The translations under genes were made by a program, and so were the position numbers. Below the pieces are notes generated by a model, which saw nothing but the letters and a program-made list of their open reading frames with translations, was not told the DNA's origin and made no database searches. Source: Pampus argenteus (taxonomy: Eukaryota; Chordata; Actinopteri; Scombriformes; Stromateidae). From it: 64,000 bases of DNA. Location of the stretch: the NCBI GenBank assembly GCA_036937835.1, contig CM072862.1:20304501-20368500 (forward strand), in the 5' to 3' direction. Positions 13,100 through 27,147 of the stretch are shown one piece after another. Each line of letters begins with the position of its first letter. The stretch's first letter is position 1.

Positions 13100-13505
13100 A
13101 TTATTAGCCTTTCATCTTCTTGTCCTGCCCTGTGACCACTGGAAACCATACACGCTGAGCACCAAAGCACAGCAGAACTACCGCAGCATGTATAATAAGG
13201 CAGCATAAATAAGTATAGCTCCAGATCCAGATATTTCACTGTATATGCTCACCAGAAGGGTATTAATTTGGCCCTACCAGACATTTAAATAATAAATAAT
13301 GAATACACTTTTTTTTTATGTTATGAAAAAGTAAAATAATTATTGTGCATATGCTATCTTGCACTCGGATTATGGTATAAATAAGAAAAATATATATTTT
13401 TCCTCAATGAAAAAAACTGCATGCTGTGCAGAATGTTTTTCAAAGGAGATTTTTAAAAGAGGGCAACTCTCTTCCATGATGGGGATTTTGCTCAAACATC
13501 CAAAA
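13100..13505 (+). repeat. Local duplication, copy A
   Basis: Matches 15287-15690 in direct orientation. The shared sequence includes CTCCAGATCCAGATATTTCA (13220-13239), GGAAACCATACA and TCTTGCACTC, with roughly 85-90% identity by eye in the best 130 bases and a diverged middle. No coding frame is conserved between the copies. It could be a low-copy transposable element or a duplicated non-coding element. Confidence 0.75.
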
Positions 13506-14700
13506 GGTAGAAGAGTAATATTTTACTGCCAATTACTCAAATATGGTATTCTAAAAGACTAAGTCTGCACTTCCTGTGGGTAGTGTTTTTCTGTACTGAC
13601 TTAATTGATGCTTTGTTGATATAGATTACTGACTAGAATATTCATATTTCTGCTGTTTTGGAACATTTGAGAATTTTTCACAGAACAGTAATGCATATCT
13701 TACTACTGGGTCAGCCTTGATATTGTACCCCGGATCTTATCATGAGATGATTTTTCAAAAAAACTAACAAAGGTAAGTAACCAGTAGTGATCAAACTAAT
13801 TGATTAAAAAAAGCATGATTCACAATTCACACCAGGACTTGGGAATTAACCTCAACATCCACTGCTTCAAGGATATAAAGGGCAAATTCACCACAGCTGT
13901 CGGAAACAGCTGTCGGGTTAAGTATACAGCAAATGTTACAGGTGCTATTTTTGGGCACAGTTCACTACAGGTTTTTGGCTGCAAAAAACTACACAGTGAA
14001 CAATTGAACAAAGCTGTTAACAGGGCAGGACAAACTGACAGATTAAACAGCACGGAGTAACATTTATGCAGGAAGGCAAAGAAAGGCAGTGATAATAATG
14101 AATGTACTAACATATGGACATTTATTGATTTAATTAAACTTTGATTGTTGCACTTTACCCTTAATGCTGAATTTACCAGAAACACCAACAATAAATAATG
14201 GGTTGTAAACAGTATTGCACAATGTTATGCCATTAGCAAGACAAATCTAAACTGTCAGATATAATATGAAGAGATTGTTATTACTTTGTGCTTGTATAAT
14301 AAAGCAACGCATCTTGCATCCAGTCAATGTGGCACTTTTCCCTTCATTCCAGGCAATGGTCAATAAATGACTCTCTCTCTCTCATGAGCAGGCCTGAATT
14401 GAATCACAATGTGTCAACACATTTATATTTGAAAAACATAAACTATAAGTTCGAGGTATTATTTTGCAGGGGCTAATTTTGGATTTGCATAGCATTATTT
14501 TTTTTACAGGATTCTAGCATTCTGATAATGAAAATAATTAAACACCCAGTACTGAGCACTAGTCTGTTCTTAAGTGGGATTTTTGGACAGAAGATTATTC
14601 AGCGTTCACACAATAATTAGTCACAGTAATGAGAGTGGCTTAGAGTGAGTGTGAATGGATGGCTATTGGACATATAAGTATATTTCTGCCCTTTTCCATT

Positions 14701-14716
14701 AAAAAAAAAAAAAAAA
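14701..14716. repeat. A16 homopolymer
   Basis: A run of 16 A between the two duplicated segments. Confidence 0.9.
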
Positions 14717-15286
14717 GATTATATGAGCAACACGCTGTGATTGATTACACCGACTCAAATGGAAAGGCAAAAAGGTTTCATTGTTAGCAAACACATAATG
14801 TGCACTTTCTTTTCCCTTTCATTCTTCGTTGTTTCTTGGAAACCAGTGGAGTTTAGTACAGCGTGAACTTACTTAACCAAAACAACATAAAAGATGTTCT
14901 GTTTAAGAAAAGGTCTAAACTCATGATGCAAACAGCACCCACCTGATGAGGGGATGAGGGATCATCTCATGATTCCCCAGTCACTGTTAGCAAGTTTATG
15001 TTGCAAAATGATTCGTATGTCATTCGTTACAGAAGCTGTTACTAACCCAGACATATATATACACATGCAATGAAATGAACTTGCAACACACACACCTACG
15101 AGCACACTGCATACAAATGATCTCGAACACTGAACATTCTCAGCCTGGAAAAAGGGCCTTTAAAATGGTCTCCACACTCGCAGAGAAGAGGTCTATTATC
15201 ATGACAACAGATATGTAGGACTGTCCAGTGAAGAACAGGCTAGTGCACTATTGAGAGAGAGAGGGGCTAATTTTCACTCAGTGGGG

Positions 15287-15690
15287 TTATAATGAGCCTT
15301 TTATCCTCTTATCCTGCCCCGTTACCATTGGAAACCATACAAGCTTTGACATGAGCACCAAAGCACAGCAAAACTACTATGACATGTATAATAAGGCAGA
15401 ATAAATAAGTAGAGCTCCAGATCCAGATATTTCACTGTATGTGCACACCGGAAGGGTATAAATTTGGCTCCTGTTTATTTCGGGGCCCAGCATGACAAAT
15501 CACCGCCATAAGATATTTTATGAAAAAGCAAAATAATAATTGTGTATTAGTCATCTTGCACTCAGACTATGGTATGAATAAGAAAAATATGTTTTCCTCA
15601 ATGAAACACTGCGTGCTGTGCAGGATGTTTTTCACAGGAGAATCTTTGAAAGCGGGCCACTCTCTTCTATTGAAACTGCATTACAAACAT
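15287..15690 (+). repeat. Local duplication, copy B
   Basis: Partner of 13100-13505, starting about 2.2 kb downstream of it in the same direction. It has an extra short insertion (CTTTGACAT) after GGAAACCATACAAG and a replaced middle section (about 15460-15510). It lacks the hairpin found beside copy A. Confidence 0.75.
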
Positions 15691-17730
15691 CTGGAGCTGT
15701 AAGCAATTAGCTCTTTGTGATATACTAGGTTAACATTTGTTCAGTGCAATTTTAAGGACATATGCATGGCACTAGACTTTTTATTTTAGAATATCCAAAC
15801 ACCTAAATGTTCACACATATACATGTATAAAGATATCACTTTAAAACCCAGCTGATGTTAAAATAAATATTAAAATAGTGCAGTAGGCTGAAAGAGAAAA
15901 ACTCATGCTGCAAATTTTAATTAGAAACAGTATGATGCTGATAAGGAGGAACATATTATAGAGTAAGGCTGTATGTGCGTGGTGTGCAATAAAGAGGTCT
16001 CTCGCTGGGGTATATACAGTAGAAATAGTAGATATGAATCATTTCTATTATCAATGCAAAGGTATCGGGGGTAAGGGTGACCTCGCTAAATCTTTCTATG
16101 AAGCAAGCGTATTATCTTTGCAGAATTAAACACTTCTGTGAAGACATCGTCCTACAAGAGGCAAAGTAACGAAAGCGATTGTGCAATTGTAAGACCTCTT
16201 GAAAGATTTCATTATTTCCAGTCTTAATCATTTGGGCAGTCTTACACCTCAAGAAGCTGCAAAAAAAAAGCCTTGAGGTGGCTTCAGCTTTTCTGATGGA
16301 GGAGTGAATCACCAAGGTGATGCCGATAATACTAAAGGTAGCATGAAATACACTCAGTGACACATGGACATGAAGTAGCTCAGCTAAGATAGTCTGAATA
16401 CGAGGAGGTTAGCCAAACAAACAGATTGCACATGAATGACAATGAGGCAGAAAATTGGTGAGAGCGGCAACAGAAAACAGCAGAAGCAATATTGCATGAG
16501 GGCTCTAAAATATGCAGGTAGGTTGTGAAGTAGGTTCTGAGCACACAGGCTCAGGCACCGTGCTGCTGTTACCCTGCAAGCACACCCACATATTCTCCAT
16601 AGTCTCTCTCTCTGTCTTTCTCTATGCCCGTCTCTCTTGTTCACTCATGAAACCACAGAAATAAAGGAGAGGAGTGGACAGACTCAATGACAGAGTGAGC
16701 ATTAGAGGTTAAGGGATGAATTTCCCAGCATCTTTTGCCTCCGCCTCTGACCATCTGCCTCTCTGGCAATAGCCTTCATCTCCTGAGGTTAAACTCTAAA
16801 TTGGCAGTCAGCTTAGGAGCCACTTAGAGATAGGGTTCAGGTGAGTAAAATCAAATAGTTATATACTGTGTTATATACTTTGGGTAAGTGCATATTGAAA
16901 ACAAGAAGAGAAGAATGTGTGGAATACTGTTAAATTGGACGTGCTGAATGTTTGTCTTCCAATAAACAGGGAGGGGAGAGAAGTGAGGTGCAAGGAAATT
17001 GACAGGCAGGTGGTGAATGATGAAAATTGAGAAATAAATTAGGGAACAAAATGGGAGATACATAGGAAGTAATGGCATGCAGGCACAAAAGACAGAATAT
17101 TGAGGAACGCAGCAGGAGAATGGAGTGAGTGAAGCAACATTGGAGAAATGAAGGAGAAAATGCAGGGGTGGAAATTAGAAATTAAGAAAGAGAAAAGATG
17201 AGGAGAGGGATAGAAAACAAGGGCGAAACATGGGCAAAACAGCTTAGTCTTTATCATTGGAAGGCAAAAAAAAAAATGTATATGGAAAGAAGAGCTTGTC
17301 TCTGTGATAGCCTGTGGTCTTGTCCCTGCACTCAAGCTGAGACAGAAAATGAATACTGACAGAGAGAGAAGAACAGAGGAAGAAGAAGAAAAAAAAACAA
17401 CAAAAACAAATGTCAAGCTAGTATTGAGTCAGAATCTTAAGCCAACCCTCTCATCTAACACCACACAGACAGGCACTCTCCACAAAACCTAATAAGTTGG
17501 ATAGGAGGTCCACAATAGCCCATTTTAATTAGATTTCTCAGTGCTGATTTTTTTTTTATGCTGACTAGCGAGGTAAGGCTAAGATGTGGTGACACTTCTT
17601 GGTTGGTATTTGGTTTCATTAGCAATGTGTAGCAACAAAAGGCAGATTTACAACTGGACCGCCACCCAAGGATTGGGCACCAGTCCTACATTCTCATGGT
17701 TATCCCACATTCAGCCTGGATTCCCCCCTG

Positions 17731-17734
17731 TCTC

Positions 17735-17777
<43 letters not shown>

Positions 17778-17782
17778 GTCTC
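17731..17782. repeat. (TC)n microsatellite
   Basis: TC repeats with scattered TG interruptions. Confidence 0.95.
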
Positions 17783-18533
17783 ACTTGCACAAACACATGC
17801 AACCTCACACACAAAATAAAGTATTATGGGAAATCTTTCCTTTCTTTTTTTGTCACTGAAGCCCAACATTAGAACCAAAACACAAAAGACTTAAATCCTC
17901 AGTGTCAATAGTCCAAAATATCACAATGCTATTCCCTGGAAACTGATTGATTTAACACGGGATGAAGCTCATGTTGTATTTCTGCGCCTATGTGGGAGCA
18001 TATAATTACGTGCATATGTATGCTTGTTGGCCTGGCAGCAGCGACTCAGAAAGTAGGACTGAGAGCCTGTTACAGCAGTCCCAGTGTGTGGCCTCCCTTG
18101 GCACACAAACACAAATTAGCTGAGGGACGACTGCTGTGGCAGAAAGCTTCTCTGCAGACAAAACCTCTTAATATTCTTTCCAAGTCCATTAAGGCCTCAA
18201 GAGATTGGCCAGGATTGATTGTTTGTGCTTGATATTACTAGGGCCTCCAAGGCCAGATCCTCATCGAAAATTAGAGATGACATTTGGTAAAGCCTAAGGA
18301 ATTGAAAAACTAAATGCAAACCTGTGCGTTATCATCCGCACAATGAGGAATGATGGAGGAAGTCTTCATCTAATTAGCAAATACTTGTTGCCATTTCTTT
18401 TTACCTTTAGGGTTCATTGACAGTTTGGCTGATTTTCCAAGTCAGTGGCTTCCAATATTTTGTATATGCGACTATATTTTCTGGCATGATACATTTTTTC
18501 TAGTCAATTATTCAATTAAGGCACTGACCTCTA

Positions 18534-18612
18534 CGCACGCACGCACACACGCACACACACACACACATGCACGCACACACACACACGCACACACACACAC
18601 ACGTGCACACCA
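18534..18612. repeat. (CA)n microsatellite with CG and TG interruptions
   Basis: Imperfect CA tract containing ACGC, ATGC and GTGC steps. Confidence 0.95.
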
Positions 18613-20011
18613 CATAAAGAAGAAAGGATTCCTTCTTGTGAAGCCCTGATGCAGGCACCCAGGTGCAGAATACAAAGCTCTGACATCAAATGATGCTTTC
18701 CATTTTCTGTTTTAAACAGACTGGTTCAGAGGAAGTATAAAGGATTCAAACCAGCAATAAAACAAACAAACACATATTTAATAAGATAATTGTGTAATAT
18801 TCATTATGCTATCCCAGAAATAACACTAAAATAGTCACTGAAGATTTAAAAGAACTGTTTGTTTTTTTTGTGACAATTAGTAAATTGGTTGATTATCGTC
18901 ACAGGGTTCAGAATAAAATGTTTTTTTGCTTATTAAAAGGACATGTGCTACTGTAAATGTCAGTGTACTGTGACTTGATTTTATGTGTAAGTGTAAAAAT
19001 GATGCTGCAATGTAGAATGTAGAAATCAGGTCAGTTTAGGGTCACATAGGCTTTAGAAATGCAGCTAATAGGCCAGTGTCACATAAAATAGGCTAACCAA
19101 AGTAAAAGCTTATGTTTGATAATAGGAGGTGCCTAAGTTAGGTCTGTAGAAAAGATGCATTAATAATAGAATATGCTGTATGTATGTATGTGTGTGTGTG
19201 CTCATGCACAAAACGGAAAGTGACAAACTGACCCTTGCTTGCACTGCAAAAGGCTCCTGTCTTAAACCATTTGGAATCACACGGAGCCATCTATACGGTA
19301 TCCCTTCATGATTTTTCATTTAAGTTTTGCCAATATGGTGAGATCATTTCCAGAAGAAATGTGTATCGTGAAACAAGAGAAAAGAAGATCAGTGCACTGC
19401 TACCTCGATCAGTGCACCGCTACCTTCGTTTCAGTCAATCTAAATTATATTAGATACGCCAACTATATGTATTAAATCCAATTGGCAGAAAATTTGTCCT
19501 GTTTAAGAAAATCTTTTAGAAATCAGTTATACTGAATAAATCTGTTTTATTTTATTTTTTTATTTGTGTTTACTTAACTAGAGTGTTTCCCTTATAAAAT
19601 ATAGCTAACATAATGACAGAGTGATAGAGATTGTCAAATCTCATGACAGCTACTAATCAATAATGTCCTCCTTTGTCCTTCGGACAAACGTGGTTCCAAA
19701 CGGTGTGTTCTTGTGTTCCAAAGTAAACACAAGATCAAAGAACATGGTGCTCTAAGATATTAATCAGTCCAATCTGCCCACTATGTTGCATTTAATCCCC
19801 TCTGTCCTGCTCTGGTTATGAATATCATCCCAGAGGCTGGGCTATTAATAAGTGGACACTCACACACTCAAATACACACACACTTCCTACTGTGAAGATA
19901 TGGACCAGAACAAGGCACTCACTGATCTCGATGGGTGAACAGCTTAGAGCAGTGTTGAATATGTGTTGAGGGAATAAAGTCCCATCATCACTGCACTAAC
20001 ACAAGTACACG

Positions 20012-20033
20012 CACACACACACACACACACACA
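20012..20033. repeat. (CA)n microsatellite
   Basis: Eleven CA units. A (TG)n tract of similar length lies about 240 bases downstream, so the two can pair as inverted repeats. Confidence 0.95.
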
Positions 20034-20270
20034 GTAGACAGACACACAAACATGCACACATTTAGACACGCATGTGTGCCATTCATGGGGGATTCCATGT
20101 GATGTATGGCCCAGGGCAACCACAGTCCAGAGTCTGTGGCAGTGAAGGAACCTCATTGTTCCTGAGACAGAGGCTAGGCTGGTTTCTGGGACACTGAAAC
20201 ACCCTACCAAGCATGTAGCGGGGTCACATGTCACATGACAGACAGAGCCACAGCTTTTTAAAGATTACAG

Positions 20271-20297
20271 TGTGTGTGTGTGTGTGTGTGTGTGTGT
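20271..20297. repeat. (TG)n microsatellite
   Basis: About 13 TG units, complementary to the CA tract at 20012-20033. Confidence 0.95.
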
Positions 20298-20601
20298 TGT
20301 CCTGTACTGACATGTTTTAGATCTCACATGCTTTATCTACAATTTCAGGTTTTGATGCATTTCATTTTATTTAATGAAAATTCATTAGAAAGTCATATTT
20401 CTCTCGTAATGAATTGTTTTGCTGTGTCCTATATTAGCTTCTTGCGATGATGCCAAGTCGGATGTCTGTGGGCAGACAACCAAGGCAGACAAATCAACAA
20501 GAGTGGATAAAGTTTCTCCTCCTTCGCAACTGACCTTGCATTAGAGCCTTCTTGTATAGGTTACAGTAAAAGTTGCAGCCCTCCAAAAAAGCATCCTCCT
20601 C

Positions 20602-20644
20602 TATTTATTCATTTATTTATTTTATTATTTATTTATTTATTTTT
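20602..20644. repeat. (ATTT)n-rich tract
   Basis: Imperfect ATTT repeats. Confidence 0.9.
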
Positions 20645-22284
20645 GCGAGGAAAACTCTGGCTCCTGAATGTCACAACTGAAAGCAGCCATAAAGCTCATA
20701 TATTAAAAAAAGTTTCCTGGAAAAGCACAGTTGTGTCAGGAAATAGAAAATAAATCTGGGTGCATATATCCATTATCTGGGCACGTTATCGCCAGAGGGG
20801 AGACTGTAGAGAAAGAAGAAACCAGGCTGGGTCTCTATGTGCACTGTAAGATAGGGGAAACCAATTTTCACCTCCTCCCTCCTCATCCCAAACACACTAC
20901 TTGATTCAGCCATTGCTAACTCTGCACAACCAGGACTGAATCATTTCATCTAAATAAGCTAGCAAAATGTTTTACACCTCTGCATATTACTGAGTGGCGA
21001 TAAGGTGCTGGTTCACCATTCCGTGCAAAGCATCTCTTCCTTTCTCCGTCTTTTTGTCCGCTCCATGGCCCTAACAAGGAGGACAGTAAGCTTCTGTGTA
21101 TGCGAGGGCTGCAGAGATAGAAAGCGCAAAAATAAGGAGGTGAGAGTATTTTAAAACCCTGCCATTTCTTATACCCTCGACGATAAAACAACAGACAAGC
21201 CATATTTTATGTTTGTGTTAAATATTCCCATGTGCGGCACCTCTATGACAGCTTATTCTCGGGCAGATTTATCACAACCCTTATCTGCTCAACTCACCAG
21301 ACAAAGGCAGGGCGCACAGTTTACACAGTACCATGCTGATGCCTGAGGCAAAAGACAAAGCATACAATCAATACAAATCTGCAGTCTATACATTGAACAG
21401 GAGTGGGCTGACACACATCCTTCCAGCAGCCATACATCACAACTTCTTATCTAATTAGCTCCCTGAAGAGCATTATATGTCTGCTAATTCACGCATATCT
21501 TTCATTGCACCCTTCACCAGTGAAAATCATATGTTATCCATGCTAAGTGAATTTTTTTTAGCTATTTCTTATCATAATGAAGGGACTCTATTAATGCTGT
21601 GGTAGATATTTAAAAAAACATATATATATATATAGTTAGTCTTAATATGGAATAATCAGTGTTTTCTATCCAGTTCACCACGGACAATAATTTATATTTA
21701 ATTCTGCAATCTTCCACAGTTCAGTTAAAAAGATAAATCTTCTCCCAGTGCTAATACAAAGAAAGTTAAAGCTCTCATCTGGAACAACAACAGAGAACTT
21801 TTTTTTTATAATTTATATTTATATTTATTTAGTTTTTGTGCCGTATTAGCTTTATTTTGACTGTTGACATTTCAGATTTGCCATGGGAACATCGTTGGAT
21901 ATTGAAGCTCAAATTGTGGTTTCGCTACTGTAGATTCTGTTTTATGAATGCAAGCTGTTCGTGGTCATGAAGACAACACACATTTTGTATGTTAAATGTT
22001 TCCTTATTAAGTACAAGTCCCCTTTTATTTCTATGTTGTTTATTACTATGTGCTTAAATGTAAATCCTTCAAAATCCCCATAAAATCATATTTATGCTTT
22101 TATTCTTAAGTAATGCGCTTCATGTAAGAATCTCTGTGGAACCAACAAACAAGTTGGATACTATATCTAAATATCATATTTAACAGGCTTACAAGCCCAA
22201 TCCCAAACATTATTCAGATGAGAACCATAAAGACCATTGCCATGTCTTGATATGGTTTTTGTTTGCTTTTCATTCAGGGTAGAT

Positions 22285-22536
22285 TTACTAAGCACCAGGG
22301 GAGAAAAGCCCTGCTCCACACTCACATATTACACACACTCTCACACCTGGAAGCTGCCCAGTCCAACAACGGTCTTATCCACTGAGCGACCCCTCTGGAG
22401 CAAGTGGGGGTTAAGTGCCATGCTTAAGGGCGCCGCAGTGGTGGTTTCACTTCCCCAGTCTAATTTATCCTGCCTGTCCAAGGATCAACCCAACAACCTT
22501 CCAGTCAAAAGTTCACTTCTGCAACCTACAGGCCAC
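22285..22536 (-). mobile_element. V-SINE-like tRNA-derived SINE remnant
   Basis: Read on the minus strand, the element starts near 22536 with GTGGCC, followed by a decayed tRNA-type head. AGGTTGCAGAAG stands at the A-box position and GGTTGATCC at the B-box position (the intact form would be GGTTCGATCC). The body includes CCTTAAGCATGGCACTTAAC (22413-22432), which resembles the V-SINE core CCTTGAGCAAGG-CACTTAAC. The 3' end is indistinct. It is degenerate and presumably inactive. The family is named from remembered consensus features, not a search. Confidence 0.55.
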
Positions 22537-22539
22537 TTT

Positions 22540-25500
22540 CTCTCTTTTTGTAAGCACGTATGTACCGTACAGTGTGTGTGTGCATTTGTCAGTCTAAAAG
22601 GGGAATAGAAAAATAACATTTGCCTCAGGCTCCCAGTGGTGTGACCACTACACCTTCATTCAATAAAGATCTTATACATACATTAAAGTGGATGGGGTTT
22701 TCCCTTCTCTTCGCAATATCACTGCATAATTCACTGCTGTCCTGAAGGATTCTGGGCTGTTAAGGGTGAAAATGAAAATAGTTTCTTTCTTTGTCTAGAG
22801 TCAAATGCATGTGGGGATTCAATCTGAGGAACACACTCACCTTTATTCCCCCAAAAGGAAAATATGAGTGACTAGATACTGGTTAAGAAAGATTACTCTA
22901 GAGGAAAATGTCAGTGGGACTATAACACACTGTCACTAGAGTGAAACAAGACAGCACGCGCATCAGCAGCAGAAAAAAAAAAAATACAAGGCTCAAACTC
23001 TTGAGCCCTCTTCAAGTGGCTGACTGATCTTGATTTTAATTCAGTGCAATGGTGTCTGGCAGATGACTAATTTAGTGAAGCTCCCAGCCAACGCTCTATG
23101 TTAAAAAGCATCTGTCAATTGACGTAAAGACATGAAAATGTATCATATGCAAGGATATTCAGTGAAGTCAATATGTTTTCCAAAGATTAAAATCGACCAA
23201 TTTGGCTACTTTAACAGAAATATCAAATTATGTTCCTTATCTCCTGCATTTTCAAAACATAGATACTTTACAGTATATGCTCCCATCATACTATGTAAAG
23301 CATACATGCTCTACACAGAAATTTGTTAATTATAAATGCATTAAACATGAAAGAAAGAGATGACGCCCTCAGGTGTATTTTTTTTACTTGGAGCTTATTC
23401 TTTTTAGCACATTAGAGGTCTCTACGGTGTCTCAGCAAAGTTCAATAAAATGTAGAAATGTGTAACAACAGGTTGTTTTTTTCTTGTGAAAATAAATAGG
23501 TGTAACCTACAAATACATGTTCATTTTATGCCATTTTTTAAAAATAAATATCAGAGGCAAACATTTACTTGTGGTTAAAAAAAGTGGTTAAAATATTGTT
23601 TTTTCAAACAGCAAAGTGACACATAAAAACATCTGCGATGATATCAAATAATATAATTGATTGTATGACACTCACTGTTTGGTTTTTTACTGCATTATGA
23701 ATACTTTTGATATCTTGCTGAAAATACTACAGTGATTTCATTCAAGTAATATTTTGGATGCACAAGTTCAACATTTACTATCTCTGTCGTATTGCTACTT
23801 TCAGTCAAGTAAAATATTTTTAAATTTTTCTTCCACCGCTGAAAGTGAATCATCAATCATTTTCCTTTATTGGCTTACTATACATACCAGTGCATAATGG
23901 CAATGAAACAAGGACTGCTTTGAGAAGCAGTGCTGGTGGAAGACCAAGGACAGCATTAGTCTGGTTTATGTCCAAACAAGGTTAAAAAAGACATGTGACA
24001 TCATTCCTATGTGGATAATTGCAGGAGTGGACATTATGCTCTGTCATGTGCACTCAATTTCATGATGAAAACGTTGTATAACAGAACAATACAAACACAG
24101 GGATTTACAAATCTGCTTCATATGCTTAATGTTGTGTGTACATAGGCTTTCTGTATAAAAAAACTACACATCTGGTTGCTGGAGTGGTTTAGAATTAAAT
24201 CCTACTGAGACATACATTTGGCCTTGTGTGCTGTTGTTTGTTAATTGTTTCCTTATTGATAAGAAGTATGCATGCTACATGTTGCCATTGGCATATTAAT
24301 TGAAAAGAATGTTTTGTACAGAAAACTGACTATTTATATTCTTCCACTAACCATGTGCATATAGAGGTCACACTCAAGAGCATCTCTAACATTGTCTGCT
24401 TGCAAATTTAATCAGCGCTAGAGCAAAAAAAAAAAAAAAAAAAGTTGCCGAATTCAATAGCATAGCAGCATTTTCAAAGATGCATGTTATCTACAGTATC
24501 TTACCATCTCACATGGATTCCACAAAATTTGGAAACCTGGCTACGTGAGATTAGGAGACACTGACATCATATTCTAATAAAATGTTTAGAGATGCATTAA
24601 TAGCAATGCCTTTATTTGACTTTTTTTTGGAAAGGACAGGCAATATGATTATACTTTAGGTCAGAAGTCAGGTTTCAAATTCCAACCAGTAAGTGCACAC
24701 AGCTTTTTGAGTGACCATATAGATGAGGTCAAACTTTAAAGCCTTTATTTATTTATTTATTTATCCTCTTTTTTTTTCTCATTCTCACTGAAATACAGAC
24801 TAAGCTCTGCTTCTGGCTTTCAAACGGAGTGGACAGATTAAGCTGAGTTAGGCCTACTTTCCATAGATGTGTTGGCTTGGCACTTTGAAATCCACACCCC
24901 CTCATTCCCTTCTCTTTCTCTCTCTGCAAAAACAGCAAAGAATTGACAAATCTATACTTCTTAAAGTGGAAGGTATCTTGAGATTAACTTAAAAAAAAAT
25001 ATTAAAGTGTGATGACAAAAACTCAGTTCTTGCAAGGAAGAAAAGTTCAAACATACATTGTTCAAACAGGCTTTCCTCTTCCTCACATTTTCCACAGTAT
25101 ACAATATGTATTCAGTGTATTTCTCTATGTTATGATGATGCTGGTGGTGATGAGAAGAACGATGATGGTGTGGGTTAGGAAATTAGTACGTTTTTTTTTG
25201 TAATTATTGATATTAGATATTATTAAAACACAAACTACATGTTGCCATTTCTTTCTGTGTAATGTTCACATTTCAATTCCATAAGTTACTGTTCAGCTCT
25301 TCACGTGTTCTTGCACACTTGATGTAATTAAGCACTGTTCAGTTTTTTTAATTCTTACAAATCATAATTTCATTTTCATTATTCATTTTAACCAGGGCCA
25401 GAAAAAACTTATAAAAGACTATGTTCCTGCATGTATATTTTCAAAGTTAATTCAGCTCACAGCCACATCAGATGAATATAGACACACAGTCTAACACACT

Positions 25501-26820
25501 GCATGTTTTGGAAATAAATCCAAATGCACTGGAAAGATTTTGTGAGTATTTGTGGAAAACCTGCTAATAAAAACAAATATTGTTGGAAAGATTGACTTTT
25601 TTTTGCTATATAAGGCGATATAAGGTACAAATAGGAAATTTCACACTAAAGAAACTATAATTTTGGAAGCTATACTTCCATGATTGTCTAACTCCAACGT
25701 TTGAAATATCACATTAGTTTCTGCTGGAGTTAAAGTGACATTTTGATCTGCATAAAAACATTTTTGGATTTACACTTGAAGTTGTGGTAAGAAGTGACCT
25801 TTTCACAATAAATAGGATGAATCATTAATGATCGATACACTTAAGTGACTATCTGCATGTAAGCATTGTTTTTAGACATACTTAATATTTCTAAATCTAT
25901 CCATTAACAATAGGCTAACCAGTATTTACCATCAGCATCATGCTTTGAGAGCAGCTGCTAACATGAGCACATTAACATTCATATATTTAGGTCACTGAGG
26001 CCAAACTCAGCATGCAACATGCCTTCGAACTGCACGCAGAGACATCGAGACAGAATGCGCTCCTGTGACTCTGTTGGAGGGTTGAATAAAATAGTAAAAT
26101 CCCTCCAAAACCAAACTAGCAGCATAAATAAACTTTGAATTTATATTCTACTTTCGCTGTTAGTCAAATCATTACACTGGCAGTGTGTCAGTGAATTTGT
26201 GTCCCTCATTTCAAATAAAGGATTCGGTTAGAATCAGAAAATCGGTTTGCTTCTTAAAATACACAACTTGGCATTATAATCAGGCGAAGCACTTGTTTAC
26301 ATGCAAACGCGGATTAGAACTGGTTCACACATGGTGGCTGACTGAAACGTACCCCAGTTTATACATAACGTCTTATCACAACATCACACAGGAAACCAAA
26401 TGGACAAAAATAAAAACAAGAAAGAGATGATCTCTTTGAAACATTTATTATGAAATTATAAAGGTAGTATAGCACGGTTCAAATAAAGCTTTTAAAAACA
26501 GATTCGGAGTTGCAGTGTACTGAATAATTGGCAGAGTTTATTTCAGATGTAATTAATGTATACTGAGCAATGAAAAAAAAATGAAAGGAAAAAGGATAAA
26601 AGCAGGGCAAATAAATAAAAAAATAAATAAAACAAGTCCATTATTGTTTAACACAGCACAATAGGCAAGATTACCAGGATTTCAATTTACATGAAACATC
26701 TCATATATACAAGAAAGATTTACATTGATGAGGGTTACAGAGTCTTTGAGAGCTATGAGACCCAGTGGCAAAGCAGTCAATGGCAGTCACATTTCAAGTC
26801 AAGCATGGCTCTCTGCTTGA
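22540..26820. other. Intronic stretch, nothing recognised
   Basis: AT-rich. It includes an 18-base A run (24426-24443) and a TTTA tract (24745-24764). No supported gene or RNA. Confidence 0.5.
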
Positions 26821-26823
26821 GAG

Positions 26824-26856
26824 TGGTGGTGGTGGTGGTGGGGTGGGTGGGGGTTG
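26824..26856 (+). repeat. (GGT)n and G-run tract
   Basis: Six GGT units run into GGGG-T-GGG-T-GGGGG-TT-GG. This could form a bulged or two-tier G-quadruplex on the plus strand. Confidence 0.7.
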
Positions 26857-27015
26857 GCTGGCAATGCCATTATCACAACTATTAGTCTAGACACTGGCAC
26901 ACACGCTAGTGACAGAGCAGCGGTCTGTGTGTCACTTGAGACAACAACCCAATGACAAGGACGCGTCTCCCTCTGGGTTTGTCATGTCAGGACATACAGC
27001 ACGGCTTTGCCCACC

Positions 27016-27147
<132 letters not shown>

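Larger units (their letters stand above)
15700..22280. other. Intronic stretch, microsatellites only
   Basis: No coding frame or RNA gene is supported. The stretch holds purine-rich sequence on the plus strand at about 16960-17410, listed microsatellites, a 20-bp tandem pair (ATCAGTGCACTGCTACCTCG type, 19388-19427), and a complex, non-repetitive part at 21240-21560 that could be a conserved non-coding element. Confidence 0.5.

Noticed and set aside
13820..14191. 123-codon minus-strand frame between the duplicated segments
   Set aside because: No domain, no splice context and no sign of coding constraint.
17039..17416. 125-codon minus-strand frame rich in Ser, Phe and Leu
   Set aside because: It comes from a purine-rich plus strand (pyrimidine-rich complement), which lacks stop codons by composition.
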